Source of the DNA: Planctomycetota bacterium
Lineage (GTDB): Bacteria > Planctomycetota > PUPC01 > DSUN01
Length of the DNA: 64,000 nt
Direction: 5' to 3'
Assembly: GCA_035384565.1 (NCBI GenBank)
Contig: DAOOIT010000003.1
Coordinates: forward strand, 107,146-171,145
The notes below the pieces were generated by a model. It ran no database searches and was not told the DNA's origin. It worked only from the letters and a program-made list of their open reading frames with translations. The position numbers and the translations under genes are program-made. Positions 32,579 to 41,323 of the stretch are shown here, piece by piece. The first letter of the stretch is position 1; each line of letters opens with the position of its first letter.

Positions 32579-33412
32579 TCAGCGGCAGCGGCCGCCGCCG
32601 TAGTGGCCCGACCAGCCGCCCTTGTGCGATGACCAGCCGAGCCACAGGCCCGACGACGGCCAGCACGACGACCTGTAGCCGTAGTACCGTGGATAGCACC
32701 ACGACGACGAGTAGTAGATCGAGGGCCACGTGCCCACATAGCCATAGACGGAGTAAGGCGCCACGTAGGTGGTGTAGGGCACGGTGGTGTAGTACGGGTA
32801 GCTCGAGACGTACGAGCGGCTCGAGTAGTAGCCGTCGTAGGTGTACACGGGCTGCACCTGCTGGGCCTTCTGGAGTTGCGCTTCGGCCTGGAGGCGCTTC
32901 TCGCGGGCGAGGGCCAGTTCGGCCTTGAGGTTGTCGAGCTTCGTGGCCACCTCGGGCGTGACCCACTGGCCGTCGCGCTCGACGAGGCCCTTGGCCCGCA
33001 TCTCATCCTCGGGCGTCAGCCACTGGCCATTGACCTTGCGGTGGCCGAGGGCCTGGTGAGCGCCCTCGTGGTCGGGGTTGAGGGCCAGGGTCTTGCCGAA
33101 CTCGTCCGCGGCCTGATGCTTCAGGCCGGCTCCCCGCGCCCAGAGGCCGAGTTGATAGTGGGCCTCGGGGTCGTCCTCTTTGATCGCCGCGGCCCGCTTG
33201 AGGTACTGGTCGAAAGGCGTCTCCTTCTTCTCGATGCGCTCGATGGCGTCGCTCGACACGCGCACCTCGCCCACCGGCAGGCGGACGATCGCGCTGTCCT
33301 CGGTCAGAGTCACCTGCCCCTCGAGCGTGCCGCCGTTCTTCAGGTGCACCACGTCGCCAACGACAGGAGCCGCCACGAGAGCCAGCGCCATTGCGGCAAT
33401 TGCATACTTCAT
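32579..33412 (-). CDS. Exported protein with SHD1/TPR-like part and Tyr/Ser-rich C-terminus
   Basis: 277 residues from ATG 33412. Signal peptide AIAAMALALVAAPVVGD. Residues ~20-60 (DVVHLKNGGTLEGQVTLTED) form a small beta module of the kind that opens many planctomycete proteins. Residues ~65-165 carry TPR-like helices (EAHYQLGLWARGAGLKHQAADEFGK) and two WLTPEDEMRAKGLVERDGQW-like segments. Residues ~190-277 are low-complexity, rich in Tyr, Ser, Trp and Gly (YDGYYSSRSYVSSYPYYTT), suggestive of an extended surface segment. Transcribed alone from a strong promoter. Confidence 0.75.
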   Translation of the reverse strand: MKYAIAAMALALVAAPVVGDVVHLKNGGTLEGQVTLTEDSAIVRLPVGEVRVSSDAIERIEKKETPFDQYLKRAAAIKEDDPEAHYQLGLWARGAGLKHQAADEFGKTLALNPDHEGAHQALGHRKVNGQWLTPEDEMRAKGLVERDGQWVTPEVATKLDNLKAELALAREKRLQAEAQLQKAQQVQPVYTYDGYYSSRSYVSSYPYYTTVPYTTYVAPYSVYGYVGTWPSIYYSSSWCYPRYYGYRSSCWPSSGLWLGWSSHKGGWSGHYGGGRCR

Positions 33413-33461
33413 GAGACTAGCTCCTGCATGTAGGGTCCCCGGTAACGTTCCTGCTACTGGA

Positions 33462-33490
33462 ATTATAGCGCCCGCGCGCGCCAGAGTCAA
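33462..33490 (-). promoter_or_regulatory. Promoter of the Tyr-rich exported protein gene
   Basis: TTGACT (33485-33490) and a perfect TATAAT (33462-33467) on the minus strand, spacer 17 bp: the best match in the window. Leader ~43 nt. Confidence 0.8.
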
Positions 33491-33533
33491 CGAGTTGGCA
33501 GAGGGAGGCCGAAGGGCAGGGGGGCGGAACGCC

Positions 33534-33563
33534 TTGACAGGGCCGGCGGAAGGGGGGTAGGAT
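33534..33563 (+). promoter_or_regulatory. Promoter of the multi-pass membrane protein gene
   Basis: A perfect TTGACA (33534-33539), 18-bp spacer, TAGGAT (33558-33563). Divergent from the promoter at 33462-33490, which it faces at ~44 bp. Confidence 0.7.
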
Positions 33564-33623
33564 GCGGCAGAGGGGCCGGGGAGCGCGGGTCGCGCCGCTG
33601 CCGGCGGCGCCGCGGGGCCGCAG

Positions 33624-35651
33624 ATGAGAAGCGCGGGCAAGCCCACACGAGTTCCGGCGGGCGGAGGCGGACCGCTTGCCGAGGAAGGCGCCTATAGCCC
33701 CTCGGCCGTGCGCGAGGCGTTCACCGTTCGGGCGCTGGCGGTCGGCGCGCTGATGAGCCTGTTCATCGGCGTGGCCTGCCCGTACAATCTGCACGTCCTC
33801 CACGCCTCGTACATGGACATTGATTTCAGCACGCCGGCGGCGATCTTCCTGTTCCTGGTGCTGGTGTTCGTGGTCAACGGGGCCTTGCGGTGGCTCGGCC
33901 TGGCGCTCAACGCGGGCGAACTGCTGGTGGTCTACGTGATGATGATCGTGGCCACCACGATCCCCACGATGGGGATGACGGCGTCGTTCATCCCCGACAT
34001 TGCGGCCGAGTACTACGCCTCGCCGGAGAACGGTTGGGACACGCTGATCGTGCCGCACCTGCCGCGGTGGGTGCGGCCGACGGACCCGCTGGCGATCCAG
34101 TGGCTGTTCGAGGGCAAGCCGGCGAGCGAGGCGATCCCCTGGGGCGCGTGGGCGATGCCGCTGGCGTGGTGGCTGTCGTTCCTCTTCGCCCTCTACTTCG
34201 CAATGATCGCGATCATGGCCATCGTGCGGCGCCAGTGGGTCGAGCGCGAGCGGCTGGTCTACCCGATGGTGCACCTGCCGCTCGAGATGGTGCGGCACGA
34301 GGCGACGCCCGGCTTCACCAACCCCGTGCTGCGCAGCGGGTGGCTGTGGGCGGGCATCCTGATTCCCATGCTCGTCGTCTCGATCAACGGCCTGAACTTC
34401 TACTTCCCCGAGGTGCCCAAGATCGAGCAGGGCACGCGGCTCGATATCTTCCGCGGCGCCGCGCAATTGCGGTTCCACATCAGCTTTCCGATGACCGGCT
34501 TCGCCTACATGCTGCGGCTCGACATGGCCCTCAGCCTGTGGGTGTTCAGCCTGCTCACGCAGATCGAGCGGGCGGCGTTCAAGATGGTGGGCTTCGGCGG
34601 GTTCGTGACGGCGAAGGACTTCGTGCGGCACCTGGATGGCTACAGCCAGAACGGGGGCGGGCCGCTGGTGTGCCACCAGAGCCTGGGCGCGCTGCTGGCC
34701 CTCGTGGCGATCGGGCTGTGGCTCAGCCGCGGCCACCTGCGCGACGTGGTAGCGAAGGCTTGCGGGCGGGGGCGCGGCGTGGACGACTCGGGCGAGATCA
34801 TGTCCTACCCCTTCGCCTTCTGGGGCACGGGGGTGTGCGTGGCGTACATGGTCGCGTGGCTGTGGAGGAGCGGGATGTCGCTGGGCATCGCCGTGGCGAT
34901 GGTCGTGCTGTCGCTGGCGATCTTCTACGGCATCACGCGGGTGGTGGCCGGCGGCGGGCTGGCGGCGGCGCGCGCGCCCGTCATCAGCTCCACGGCCCTC
35001 CTCTCGGCCCTGGGCTCGGAGGGCATGCCGCCCTCGACGATGGTGGCCTTCGGCCTGAGCTACGTGTGGATGGCCGACGTGCGGATCTTCGTCATGGCCT
35101 CGGCGGCCAACGGCATGAAGCTCGGCTCGGACCTGCCGGGCCGCCGGCGCCGGCTCTTCTGGGCCATGGCCATCGCCGTGGTGGTGGCCCTGCTCAGCTC
35201 GGTGTGGATGACCCTGCGCATCGCCTACACCGAGGGCGGGGCGAACGCGAACGACTGGTTCTTCGTCGGCGGGCCGCAGTACCCCTATGACTTCATGGGC
35301 CGGGCCATGCGCAACCCGGCCGGGCCGGACGTGGACGCGCTGGTCTTCACCGGGCTGGGCGCCGCGGCCATGTCGGGCCTCACCCTGCTGCACCACCGCT
35401 TCGCCTGGTGGCCCCTGCATCCGATGGGCTTCCCGCTCTCGACCATCATGATGACCGATTTCATGTGGTTCAGCATCTTTCTGGCCTGGGCCGTGAAGCG
35501 CCTGGTGCTGGCCTACGGCGGGCCGCGGGCCTATCGCCGCACGCGGCGGTTCTTCCTGGGCCTCATCCTCGGCCAGTTCACGGCCTGCGGCCTCTGGATC
35601 GTGGTGGACCTCCTCACCGGGCGCGTGGGCAACAACCTCTACTGGGTGTAG
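33624..35651 (+). CDS. Multi-pass membrane protein, DUF6785/DUF6784 (OPT-like) type
   Basis: 675 residues with ~14 predicted membrane helices (e.g. ALAVGALMSLFIGVACPYN, AAIFLFLVLVFVVNGALRW, WWLSFLFALYFAMIAIMAIV). The helix arrangement, the ERLVYPMVHLPLEMV motif and the late MGFPLSTIMMTDFMWFSIFLAWAVK segment match the large membrane proteins annotated as DUF6785/DUF6784 in Planctomycetota, thought to be related to oligopeptide transporters. Substrate unknown. The first ~30 residues are Gly/Pro-rich and cytoplasmic. The next gene, a receptor-like kinase, has its own promoter 16 bp after the stop. Confidence 0.7.
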   Translation: MRSAGKPTRVPAGGGGPLAEEGAYSPSAVREAFTVRALAVGALMSLFIGVACPYNLHVLHASYMDIDFSTPAAIFLFLVLVFVVNGALRWLGLALNAGELLVVYVMMIVATTIPTMGMTASFIPDIAAEYYASPENGWDTLIVPHLPRWVRPTDPLAIQWLFEGKPASEAIPWGAWAMPLAWWLSFLFALYFAMIAIMAIVRRQWVERERLVYPMVHLPLEMVRHEATPGFTNPVLRSGWLWAGILIPMLVVSINGLNFYFPEVPKIEQGTRLDIFRGAAQLRFHISFPMTGFAYMLRLDMALSLWVFSLLTQIERAAFKMVGFGGFVTAKDFVRHLDGYSQNGGGPLVCHQSLGALLALVAIGLWLSRGHLRDVVAKACGRGRGVDDSGEIMSYPFAFWGTGVCVAYMVAWLWRSGMSLGIAVAMVVLSLAIFYGITRVVAGGGLAAARAPVISSTALLSALGSEGMPPSTMVAFGLSYVWMADVRIFVMASAANGMKLGSDLPGRRRRLFWAMAIAVVVALLSSVWMTLRIAYTEGGANANDWFFVGGPQYPYDFMGRAMRNPAGPDVDALVFTGLGAAAMSGLTLLHHRFAWWPLHPMGFPLSTIMMTDFMWFSIFLAWAVKRLVLAYGGPRAYRRTRRFFLGLILGQFTACGLWIVVDLLTGRVGNNLYWV

Positions 35652-35666
35652 GCCCCCGCGTGCGGC

Positions 35667-35695
35667 TTGACAGTGGCGGGCGGCGGGCCTAGAAT
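35667..35695 (+). promoter_or_regulatory. Promoter of the kinase/isomerase operon
   Basis: A perfect TTGACA (35667-35672), 17-bp spacer, TAGAAT (35690-35695). GAGGAG and ATG 35747 follow. Confidence 0.75.
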
Positions 35696-35746
35696 GCTGT
35701 AGACGCCCAAGGCCCCCCCGCGCCGACGCGCGGCAGAGGAGTCTGC

Positions 35747-38584
35747 ATGCCCGAACCCCATGGCCCGCCCCAGGCCCCCAGCCCGAAGCCGCCCGGCGCC
35801 GACGGCCCGCCCGTGCTCGGCGACTTCGAGATCCTGGACCGCATCGGCCAGGGCGGGATGGGCACGGTGTTCAAGGCCCGGCAGCGCTCGATGGACCGCC
35901 TGGTGGCGGTCAAGGTGCTGCGGCCCGCCCTCGCGAGCGACGCGGCCTACGTCGAGCGCTTCTGGCGCGAGGCCCGCGCCGCGGCCCGCCTCAGCCACCC
36001 CAACATCGTGCTCGCCATCACCGCGGGCGAGGACCACGGCTACTATTACTTCGTCATGGAGTACGTCGAGGGCCACACCGTGGGCCTTCTGCTCAAGGCC
36101 GGGCCGCTGGCCGAGCAGAATGCCCTCCGCATCACCCTCCAGATCGCCCGTGCCCTCGACTACGCGTGGTCCAAGGAACGTATCGTCCACCGCGACATCA
36201 AGCCCGGCAACATCCTCATCACGCCCGACGGCACGGCGAAGCTCGCAGATCTGGGCCTCGCCCACGAGGTGACGCTCGAGGATGAGGACGCCTTTGGCGC
36301 CGACCGCAAGATCCTGGGCACGCCGCACTACATCGCGCCCGAGCAGATTCAGCGCCGGCCCGACCTCGACGTGCGCTGCGACCTCTATGCCCTGGGCGCC
36401 ACCCTGTTTCACATGGTCACGGGCCGCGCGCCTTTCGAGGGCCGCAACACCAAGGCCCTCCTGAACAAGCACCTGCGCGAGCCGGCGCCCGACCCGCGCG
36501 AGCTGCGGCCCGAGCTCAGCGACGGCCTCGCCCGCATCCTCCAGAAGCTCCTGGCCAAGGACCGCGACGACCGCTACCCCGACGCCAAGAGCCTCGCGGC
36601 CGACATCGAGGCGGTCCTGCGCGGCGAGAGCCTGGGCGTCAAGCCGCTGCCGCCCCCGCGCCTGCGCTACAGCGCCGCCCGGTCCTCGAACCTCGCGCCC
36701 TCAATCGTCGGCACCCTGCTGCTCGTGTTCGGCCTCATCGTTCTCGTGGTCATCGCCTTCCGCGCCCTCACCGGGCCGCCCGAGCCGCCCAAGGGCCGCC
36801 GGGACCCCACGCCCCGCGAACGCCCGCCCGAGGACCCGCGGCTCCAGGCCGCCGAGCGGGCCTGGCGGGCCGCCGAGAGCTACGCGCAGGCCCATCCCGC
36901 CGATGCCCCGGGCGCCATCGCCCGCCTGCGCGACGTGGAGTCAGCCTACCCGGGCACCCCGGCCGCCGAGAGCGCCCTCACGCTGCGCCACCAGCTCGAG
37001 GCGGACCTCGAGCGCAGCAACAAGGAGGCGCTGGCGGCCCTCGTCGCCCGAGCCGAGGCCCTCGTCGCCGAGACGCGCTATGCCGACGCCCTGGCCCTCT
37101 TCGACAAACTGCCGCCCGGGCTCGCGGCCAAGGGCTGGCGCGAGCGGGCCGCCGCCGCCCGGGCCGCCGCCGAGAAGCAGGCCCGCGAGGCCTTCCTCGC
37201 CGCCCTCGCGCGCGGCGACACGCTGGCGCGCAGCGGCCAGACCGACGAGGCCGTGCGCGCCTACGAAGCGGCTGGCGCCGCGCTGCCCGACTCCTGGCGC
37301 GCCGAAGTGGCGCAGCGCATCGCAGATGCGCGCCGCGCCCAGAAGGAACTGGCCGAGCGCGCCAGGGCCGAGCGAGAGGTCGCACGCCTCCGCCTCCTCG
37401 GCGAACTCATGGACCTCTACCGCGCGCGCAAGTACGACGAGGCCGCCGAACGCCTCAAGGGCCTCATCGAGACGGCGCCTGCCGAGACCCGCGAGGAACT
37501 CAAAGCCGAGTTGGCCGAGGTGGCCAAACTCCAGGACCTCTGGGCCCGCACCGACCGGGGCGCCAGCCGCATGGTCGGCCAGCGCTTCGTCATCCGCGGC
37601 ATCCAGGGCGAGCTGGTAGCCGTCAAGGGCACCCGCCTCACCATCCGCACCCCCGGCGGCTCCTTCAGCGAGGAGATTCGCAACCTCAACGCCGACCAGA
37701 TCCTCGCCCTCGTGCTGCCCGAGCTGACCTCGCTCGAGGGCCCCGTGGCCGCCGCGCGCTTCCTCATCGCCGAGGGGAACCTCGAGGCCGCCGCCAAGCG
37801 CCTCCAGCCGCTCGGCGACGTGCGGAGCGACGTCGTCGCCCTCCGGGCGCGGCTCCAGCGCTTCGAGTCCGTCGCGGCCCTCCTCGCGGCGCTCAAGGAG
37901 CTGGAGGAGGCCCGCGCCCTCGTGGCCGGCGGCGACCCGGACCGCGGCGCCGCCGCCCTCCGCGCCTTCCTGGCCCGCTTCGGCAAGCGGCCCGACGCCG
38001 CCGCCCTCTGCCTGGAGGCCGAGCGCCTGCTCCAGGAGGCCGCCGCCCCACGCCCGCCCCGCTGGGGCCACGTGGGCGGCCGCGCCGTCGCCCGCCCCGA
38101 CGCCCGCGTGCGAGGCACGCCCGACGACCCGCTCTACCTCACCGAGCGCCACGGCCTGAGCGCCTACCGAATCGCCGTGCCCAACGGCACCTATCTCGTG
38201 CGCCTGCACTTCGCCGAAACGTCTCCCGGCGTCACAGGCATCGGGCAGCGCGTCTTCTCCGTCACCTGCGAGGGCCGGGCGGTGTTGCGCGACCTCGACA
38301 TCCTGCGGGAGACGAACGACCGGCGCTTCACGGCGCTGGTCAAGGAGTTCAGCGTCGAGGTCGCCGACGGCGAGCTGACGATCGAGTTCATCCCCAAGCT
38401 CCAGGACCCGGTGGTCAACGCCATCGAGGTCGCGCCTCAGGCCGGCGGCGCGCCCATCCTCATCAACTGCGGCGCCCCCCGCGACTACCAGGACCGCAGC
38501 GGCCGCACGTGGCAGCGAGACCAGGAGTACGCGCCCTCGCCGCCCCCGCCCGCGGTGCCCCCTCCCCGAAAGCAGGAACCATGA
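35747..38584 (+). CDS. Receptor-like Ser/Thr protein kinase with TPR linker and malectin-like C-terminal domain
   Basis: 945 residues, GAGGAG 7 nt before ATG. The N-terminal kinase is complete: IGQGGMGTVFKA glycine loop, K56 in VAVKVLRP, D150 in VHRDIKPGNIL, D168 in LADLGLAHE, and IAPEQ. A single membrane helix spans residues ~318-341 (SIVGTLLLVFGLIVLVVIAF). The outside part has ~350 residues of helical TPR-like repeats and then, at about 770-915, a malectin/NPCBM-like fold: LTERHGLSAYRIAVPNGTYLVRLHFAE, EVADGELTIEFIPKLQDPVVNAIEV. Malectin domains bind sugars, so this is a plausible carbohydrate sensor. Its stop overlaps the start of the sugar isomerase gene. Confidence 0.88.
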   Translation: MPEPHGPPQAPSPKPPGADGPPVLGDFEILDRIGQGGMGTVFKARQRSMDRLVAVKVLRPALASDAAYVERFWREARAAARLSHPNIVLAITAGEDHGYYYFVMEYVEGHTVGLLLKAGPLAEQNALRITLQIARALDYAWSKERIVHRDIKPGNILITPDGTAKLADLGLAHEVTLEDEDAFGADRKILGTPHYIAPEQIQRRPDLDVRCDLYALGATLFHMVTGRAPFEGRNTKALLNKHLREPAPDPRELRPELSDGLARILQKLLAKDRDDRYPDAKSLAADIEAVLRGESLGVKPLPPPRLRYSAARSSNLAPSIVGTLLLVFGLIVLVVIAFRALTGPPEPPKGRRDPTPRERPPEDPRLQAAERAWRAAESYAQAHPADAPGAIARLRDVESAYPGTPAAESALTLRHQLEADLERSNKEALAALVARAEALVAETRYADALALFDKLPPGLAAKGWRERAAAARAAAEKQAREAFLAALARGDTLARSGQTDEAVRAYEAAGAALPDSWRAEVAQRIADARRAQKELAERARAEREVARLRLLGELMDLYRARKYDEAAERLKGLIETAPAETREELKAELAEVAKLQDLWARTDRGASRMVGQRFVIRGIQGELVAVKGTRLTIRTPGGSFSEEIRNLNADQILALVLPELTSLEGPVAAARFLIAEGNLEAAAKRLQPLGDVRSDVVALRARLQRFESVAALLAALKELEEARALVAGGDPDRGAAALRAFLARFGKRPDAAALCLEAERLLQEAAAPRPPRWGHVGGRAVARPDARVRGTPDDPLYLTERHGLSAYRIAVPNGTYLVRLHFAETSPGVTGIGQRVFSVTCEGRAVLRDLDILRETNDRRFTALVKEFSVEVADGELTIEFIPKLQDPVVNAIEVAPQAGGAPILINCGAPRDYQDRSGRTWQRDQEYAPSPPPPAVPPPRKQEP

Positions 38585-39420
38585 CGCCCCGGGACGAACT
38601 GAAACTCTCGATGTGGACGAGCTTCTTCATTGACCTCTCGCCCGAGGACGCCCTGCGCGAGCTGGCCCGCGCGGGCTGGCGCTACGCCGAGCTCTCGGAC
38701 GAGCACGGCAAGGCCCTCCTCGAGCGCGGCGACCCTGCCGCCGTGGGCGGCGCCTTCCGCCGCTTCGCCCAGGACAGCGGTGTGGCGGTCGAGCAGGGCC
38801 ATCTGTGGCTCACGGTGGACATCGCGCCGGCCGACGAGGCGACCCGCCGCCAGACTGTCGCGGCCCTCCGACGCTGGCTCGACCTGTATCTCGCCCTCCA
38901 GATTCCCGCCGCCGTCATCCACCCCGGCGGCGCCGGCCTCGTGGATCCCGCGGCCAGGCTGGAGGCCCAAGTGCGCACTCTCGATGAGCTGGCCGCGCAC
39001 GTGCGTGGCAGCGGCCTCGTGCTCTGTGTCGAAAACTGCTCGTCAGGCGACGCCTTGAGGCCCCTTCTCGCCGCCACGCCGCCCGACGCTGTGGGCGTGT
39101 GCCTCGACACCGGCCACCTCAACCTCACCGCCGAGAGCCAGGCCGCCTTCATTCGGGCCTGCGGGCCGCGCCTGCGCGCACTGCACCTCGCCGAGAACGA
39201 CAAGAGCGGCGACCAGCACAACCTGCCCTACGCCCGCGGCGGCTCCGTGCCGTGGGGCGAGGTGGCCGAGGCCCTCGCCCAGGCGTCGTACCAGGGGCTG
39301 CTCAACTTCGAGGTGCCCGGCGAAAACCGCTGCCCGCTGCCCGTGCGACGCCTCAAACTCGCCTACCTCCAGCACTTCGCCGGCTGGATCTTCGCCCGCA
39401 ACGCCCCCAGCCCGTGTTGA
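38581..39420 (+). CDS. Sugar phosphate isomerase/epimerase (AP_endonuc_2 TIM barrel)
   Basis: 279 residues from ATG 38581, overlapping the kinase stop (ATGA). The xylose-isomerase-like TIM barrel is clear: WRYAELSDEHGKALLERGDP, AVIHPGGAGLVDP, LVLCVENCSSGD (metal-binding Glu), GVCLDTGHLNL (Asp and His) and ALHLAENDKSGDQHNLPYARGGSVPW (His). The metal ligands typical of divalent-metal sugar epimerases are all present. Cytoplasmic; substrate unknown, probably a ketose or inosose. Translational coupling to the malectin-type kinase supports a sugar-sensing link. Confidence 0.88.
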   Translation: MTPRDELKLSMWTSFFIDLSPEDALRELARAGWRYAELSDEHGKALLERGDPAAVGGAFRRFAQDSGVAVEQGHLWLTVDIAPADEATRRQTVAALRRWLDLYLALQIPAAVIHPGGAGLVDPAARLEAQVRTLDELAAHVRGSGLVLCVENCSSGDALRPLLAATPPDAVGVCLDTGHLNLTAESQAAFIRACGPRLRALHLAENDKSGDQHNLPYARGGSVPWGEVAEALAQASYQGLLNFEVPGENRCPLPVRRLKLAYLQHFAGWIFARNAPSPC

Positions 39421-39810
39421 TTCGAGCAGGCCGCATGTGGCAATCCATCATCATGCGGTAACTAGCGTGTGAGCATGCACTTCGGGCGTCGCTGCCCGTG
39501 CCGCGGCCTGCCGCATGTTGCCGGGCTTCAACATCGGCCTGTGCGCGCCCGAGGCTGGAGAGGCGGCGAATGGAAGGCGCAACGCTGCAAGATGAAGTGA
39601 CACAACTGGTTATGTTGGCGCGGCTTTTCGCCTCAGCCCGCTGAGGCTCGGCATGCCGGTTGCTCTCACCCCCTGCAAACCGAGCGGGCGGCCCCGAGAA
39701 GCCCGTTGGCGCGCCCCGCCTTGTGCCTCGATCCCTTCCCAAGGCGGCGGCGCTCTGTGGGAGCGGGGTTCGCCCTGTGCCAGGCGACACCTGACGCCGG
39801 GCACGAATCA
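39421..39810 (+). other. Gene-free stretch ahead of a strong terminator
   Basis: About 390 bp after the isomerase stop with no convincing reading frame on either strand. It contains several short palindromes (CTCAGCCCGCTGAG at 39632-39645; GGCATGCC) and an inverted CCGCATG motif. Ending in the terminator at 39811-39863, it could be a long 3' untranslated region or an unrecognised small RNA; no promoter was convincing. Confidence 0.4.
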
Positions 39811-39863
39811 GGCCGGACGCGACACCATGTGCCTGGCGGGGGTGTCTCATCCGGCCCTTTTTT
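39811..39863 (+). terminator. Rho-independent terminator with six-T tail
   Basis: GGCCGGA (39811-39817) pairs with TCCGGCC (39850-39856), with an inner GACACC/GGTGTC stem, followed by CTTTTTT. It has the clearest U-run in the window and points rightward, 390 bp after the last plus-strand stop codon. Confidence 0.85.
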
Positions 39864-39884
39864 GGCCCGCCTCGGGCCGCGCGC

Positions 39885-41189
39885 TCACCTGCCGCGCGCG
39901 CAGTGCCGGCACAGGAACTCCATCTTCCCCGGCTCGGGGCCCTCCCGTGCCCGCACGCCCTCCTGGCCGCGGCTCAGAAGCCGCTGGCAGACGGCGCACA
40001 GGCGCGGTTGCGCGGCGCACCGCGCGCACAGGGCCACGCGGCCCGCGATGATGGCGCCGCGGCGCATGTCGCCGCTGCCCAGTGCGGCGTCGCACTCCGA
40101 GCACTTGGGGCCGAAGACGATGGGGAGCGGCACGGGGCGGCTCGGCCTCCCGATGCACCGCCGCCACACGAGGTAGTCGGGCGAGAGCGTGTGGCCGCGG
40201 CGAACGGCGTACTCTTCGGCGGCAGCCACCAACGCCTGCGCCACATTCACATCCACCTGCGCGAAGCTCTGCCCCATCTTCTGCGTGTAGTCGGCCAGCA
40301 GCCGACGGAAGTCCGCGGCCGACATGCCCGTCTGTCCCCAGGTCGTCACGATCCCGAGTTCCACCGGGTCCACGATGACCGCGGCGAAGCGGAGGCTGGC
40401 GGGCGCCTGGTGCCGAGCCACCAGCACCATCAGGCGGCCGTCGCTCCAGGGGGGGCCGACGAGTGCGGCCAGCACCGGCTCGGTCGGCGTGGGCTCGGCC
40501 ACGAAGACGCCGCGCACGTCCACCCCCTGGCGCTCGAGTGCGCCCAGGGTGGCGCGCGCGTGGGCGCGGACGGCCGGGTCGGGCCGCCGCAGCAGCTCGC
40601 GCAAGAGCGGCAGCGCCGCGGGCGTGGCGAACCGCGCGAGGCCCGCGGCCACAGCGGCATCCACCTGGGGCACTTGCAGGCTGGTCACCGCCTCGAGCAG
40701 CCGGAGGAGCGCGGGGTTGCCATCCTGGAGCAGCGGGGCGAGGACAGCCTCCTGCTCCTCCGGCAACAGGCAGGCGAACTCGTCGCGCCACAGGATCAGC
40801 TCGCCCTCATCATCCAGGAGGTCGCCCGGCAGTGGCGTGCCCGGCCGCGGGCGGCCCGAGCAGGCCTCCTCCATGCCGCGGCACACGGCGCTCAGCCACA
40901 TCCGCTCGGTGGGGTTGAGCACGGGGGAGTTGAGAGCCGCGGCCAGCGCATCGCGCGCCCAGCGGGCCGCCTCGCCCGCGAACGAGCCCAGGATCGCCGC
41001 CACCCGGTCGCGCCGCGCCGCATCGCGCCGCAGCGCGCTGTGCACCAGGCAGGCCACGGCGTCGGCGCCCAGGGCCGCGATGCCCGACGCGGCCTCGGCC
41101 GCGCCGTCGGAGGCCGCCGACGTGAGGTCCAACCCGTCCACCAGGCTCTCCACCTGCCGCGCCAGCTCTTCCCTGGAGCACTTTCCCAT
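39885..41189 (-). CDS. HEAT-repeat protein with C-terminal zinc-binding cysteine pairs
   Basis: 434 residues from ATG 41189. Residues ~1-230 are HEAT-like helices (ALGADAVACLVHSALRRDAARR, ATPAALPLLRELLRRPDPAVRAHA). Residues ~240-350 form an alpha/beta region (LMVLVARHQAPASLRFAAVIVDP) of unknown fold. The C-terminal ~80 residues carry four CxxC pairs, CSECDA, CARCAA, CAVCQR and CRHCAR, enough for two zinc sites. No signal peptide. I do not recognise a family beyond these parts. Divergent from an orphan DNA methyltransferase; promoters of both genes lie within 66 bp. Confidence 0.7.
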   Translation of the reverse strand: MGKCSREELARQVESLVDGLDLTSAASDGAAEAASGIAALGADAVACLVHSALRRDAARRDRVAAILGSFAGEAARWARDALAAALNSPVLNPTERMWLSAVCRGMEEACSGRPRPGTPLPGDLLDDEGELILWRDEFACLLPEEQEAVLAPLLQDGNPALLRLLEAVTSLQVPQVDAAVAAGLARFATPAALPLLRELLRRPDPAVRAHARATLGALERQGVDVRGVFVAEPTPTEPVLAALVGPPWSDGRLMVLVARHQAPASLRFAAVIVDPVELGIVTTWGQTGMSAADFRRLLADYTQKMGQSFAQVDVNVAQALVAAAEEYAVRRGHTLSPDYLVWRRCIGRPSRPVPLPIVFGPKCSECDAALGSGDMRRGAIIAGRVALCARCAAQPRLCAVCQRLLSRGQEGVRAREGPEPGKMEFLCRHCARGR

Positions 41190-41216
41190 CGTGGCACCAT
41201 CCCTCCTGTTCCGCTC

Positions 41217-41244
41217 ATTGTAGCTCCGAGCGGAACGGCTGCAA
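41217..41244 (-). promoter_or_regulatory. Promoter of the HEAT/zinc-ribbon gene
   Basis: TTGCAG (41239-41244) and TACAAT (41217-41222) on the minus strand, spacer 16 bp. Confidence 0.6.
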
Positions 41245-41254
41245 CCGCCATTGC

Positions 41255-41283
41255 TTGACAGCGCCCCGCCGCCAGGGTAGGAT
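41255..41283 (+). promoter_or_regulatory. Promoter of the DNA methyltransferase gene
   Basis: A perfect TTGACA (41255-41260), 17-bp spacer, TAGGAT (41278-41283). It overlaps upstream in-frame codons at 41255 and 41282, which supports GTG 41324 as the true start. Confidence 0.7.
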
Positions 41284-41323
41284 GCCACCGAACCGCCGCC
41301 CAGGAACCACGAGGACCCGCCCC

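Noticed and set aside
39610..39804. Small open frame in the gap after the isomerase gene
   Set aside because: No RBS or motif; arginine-rich translation typical of random GC-rich DNA.
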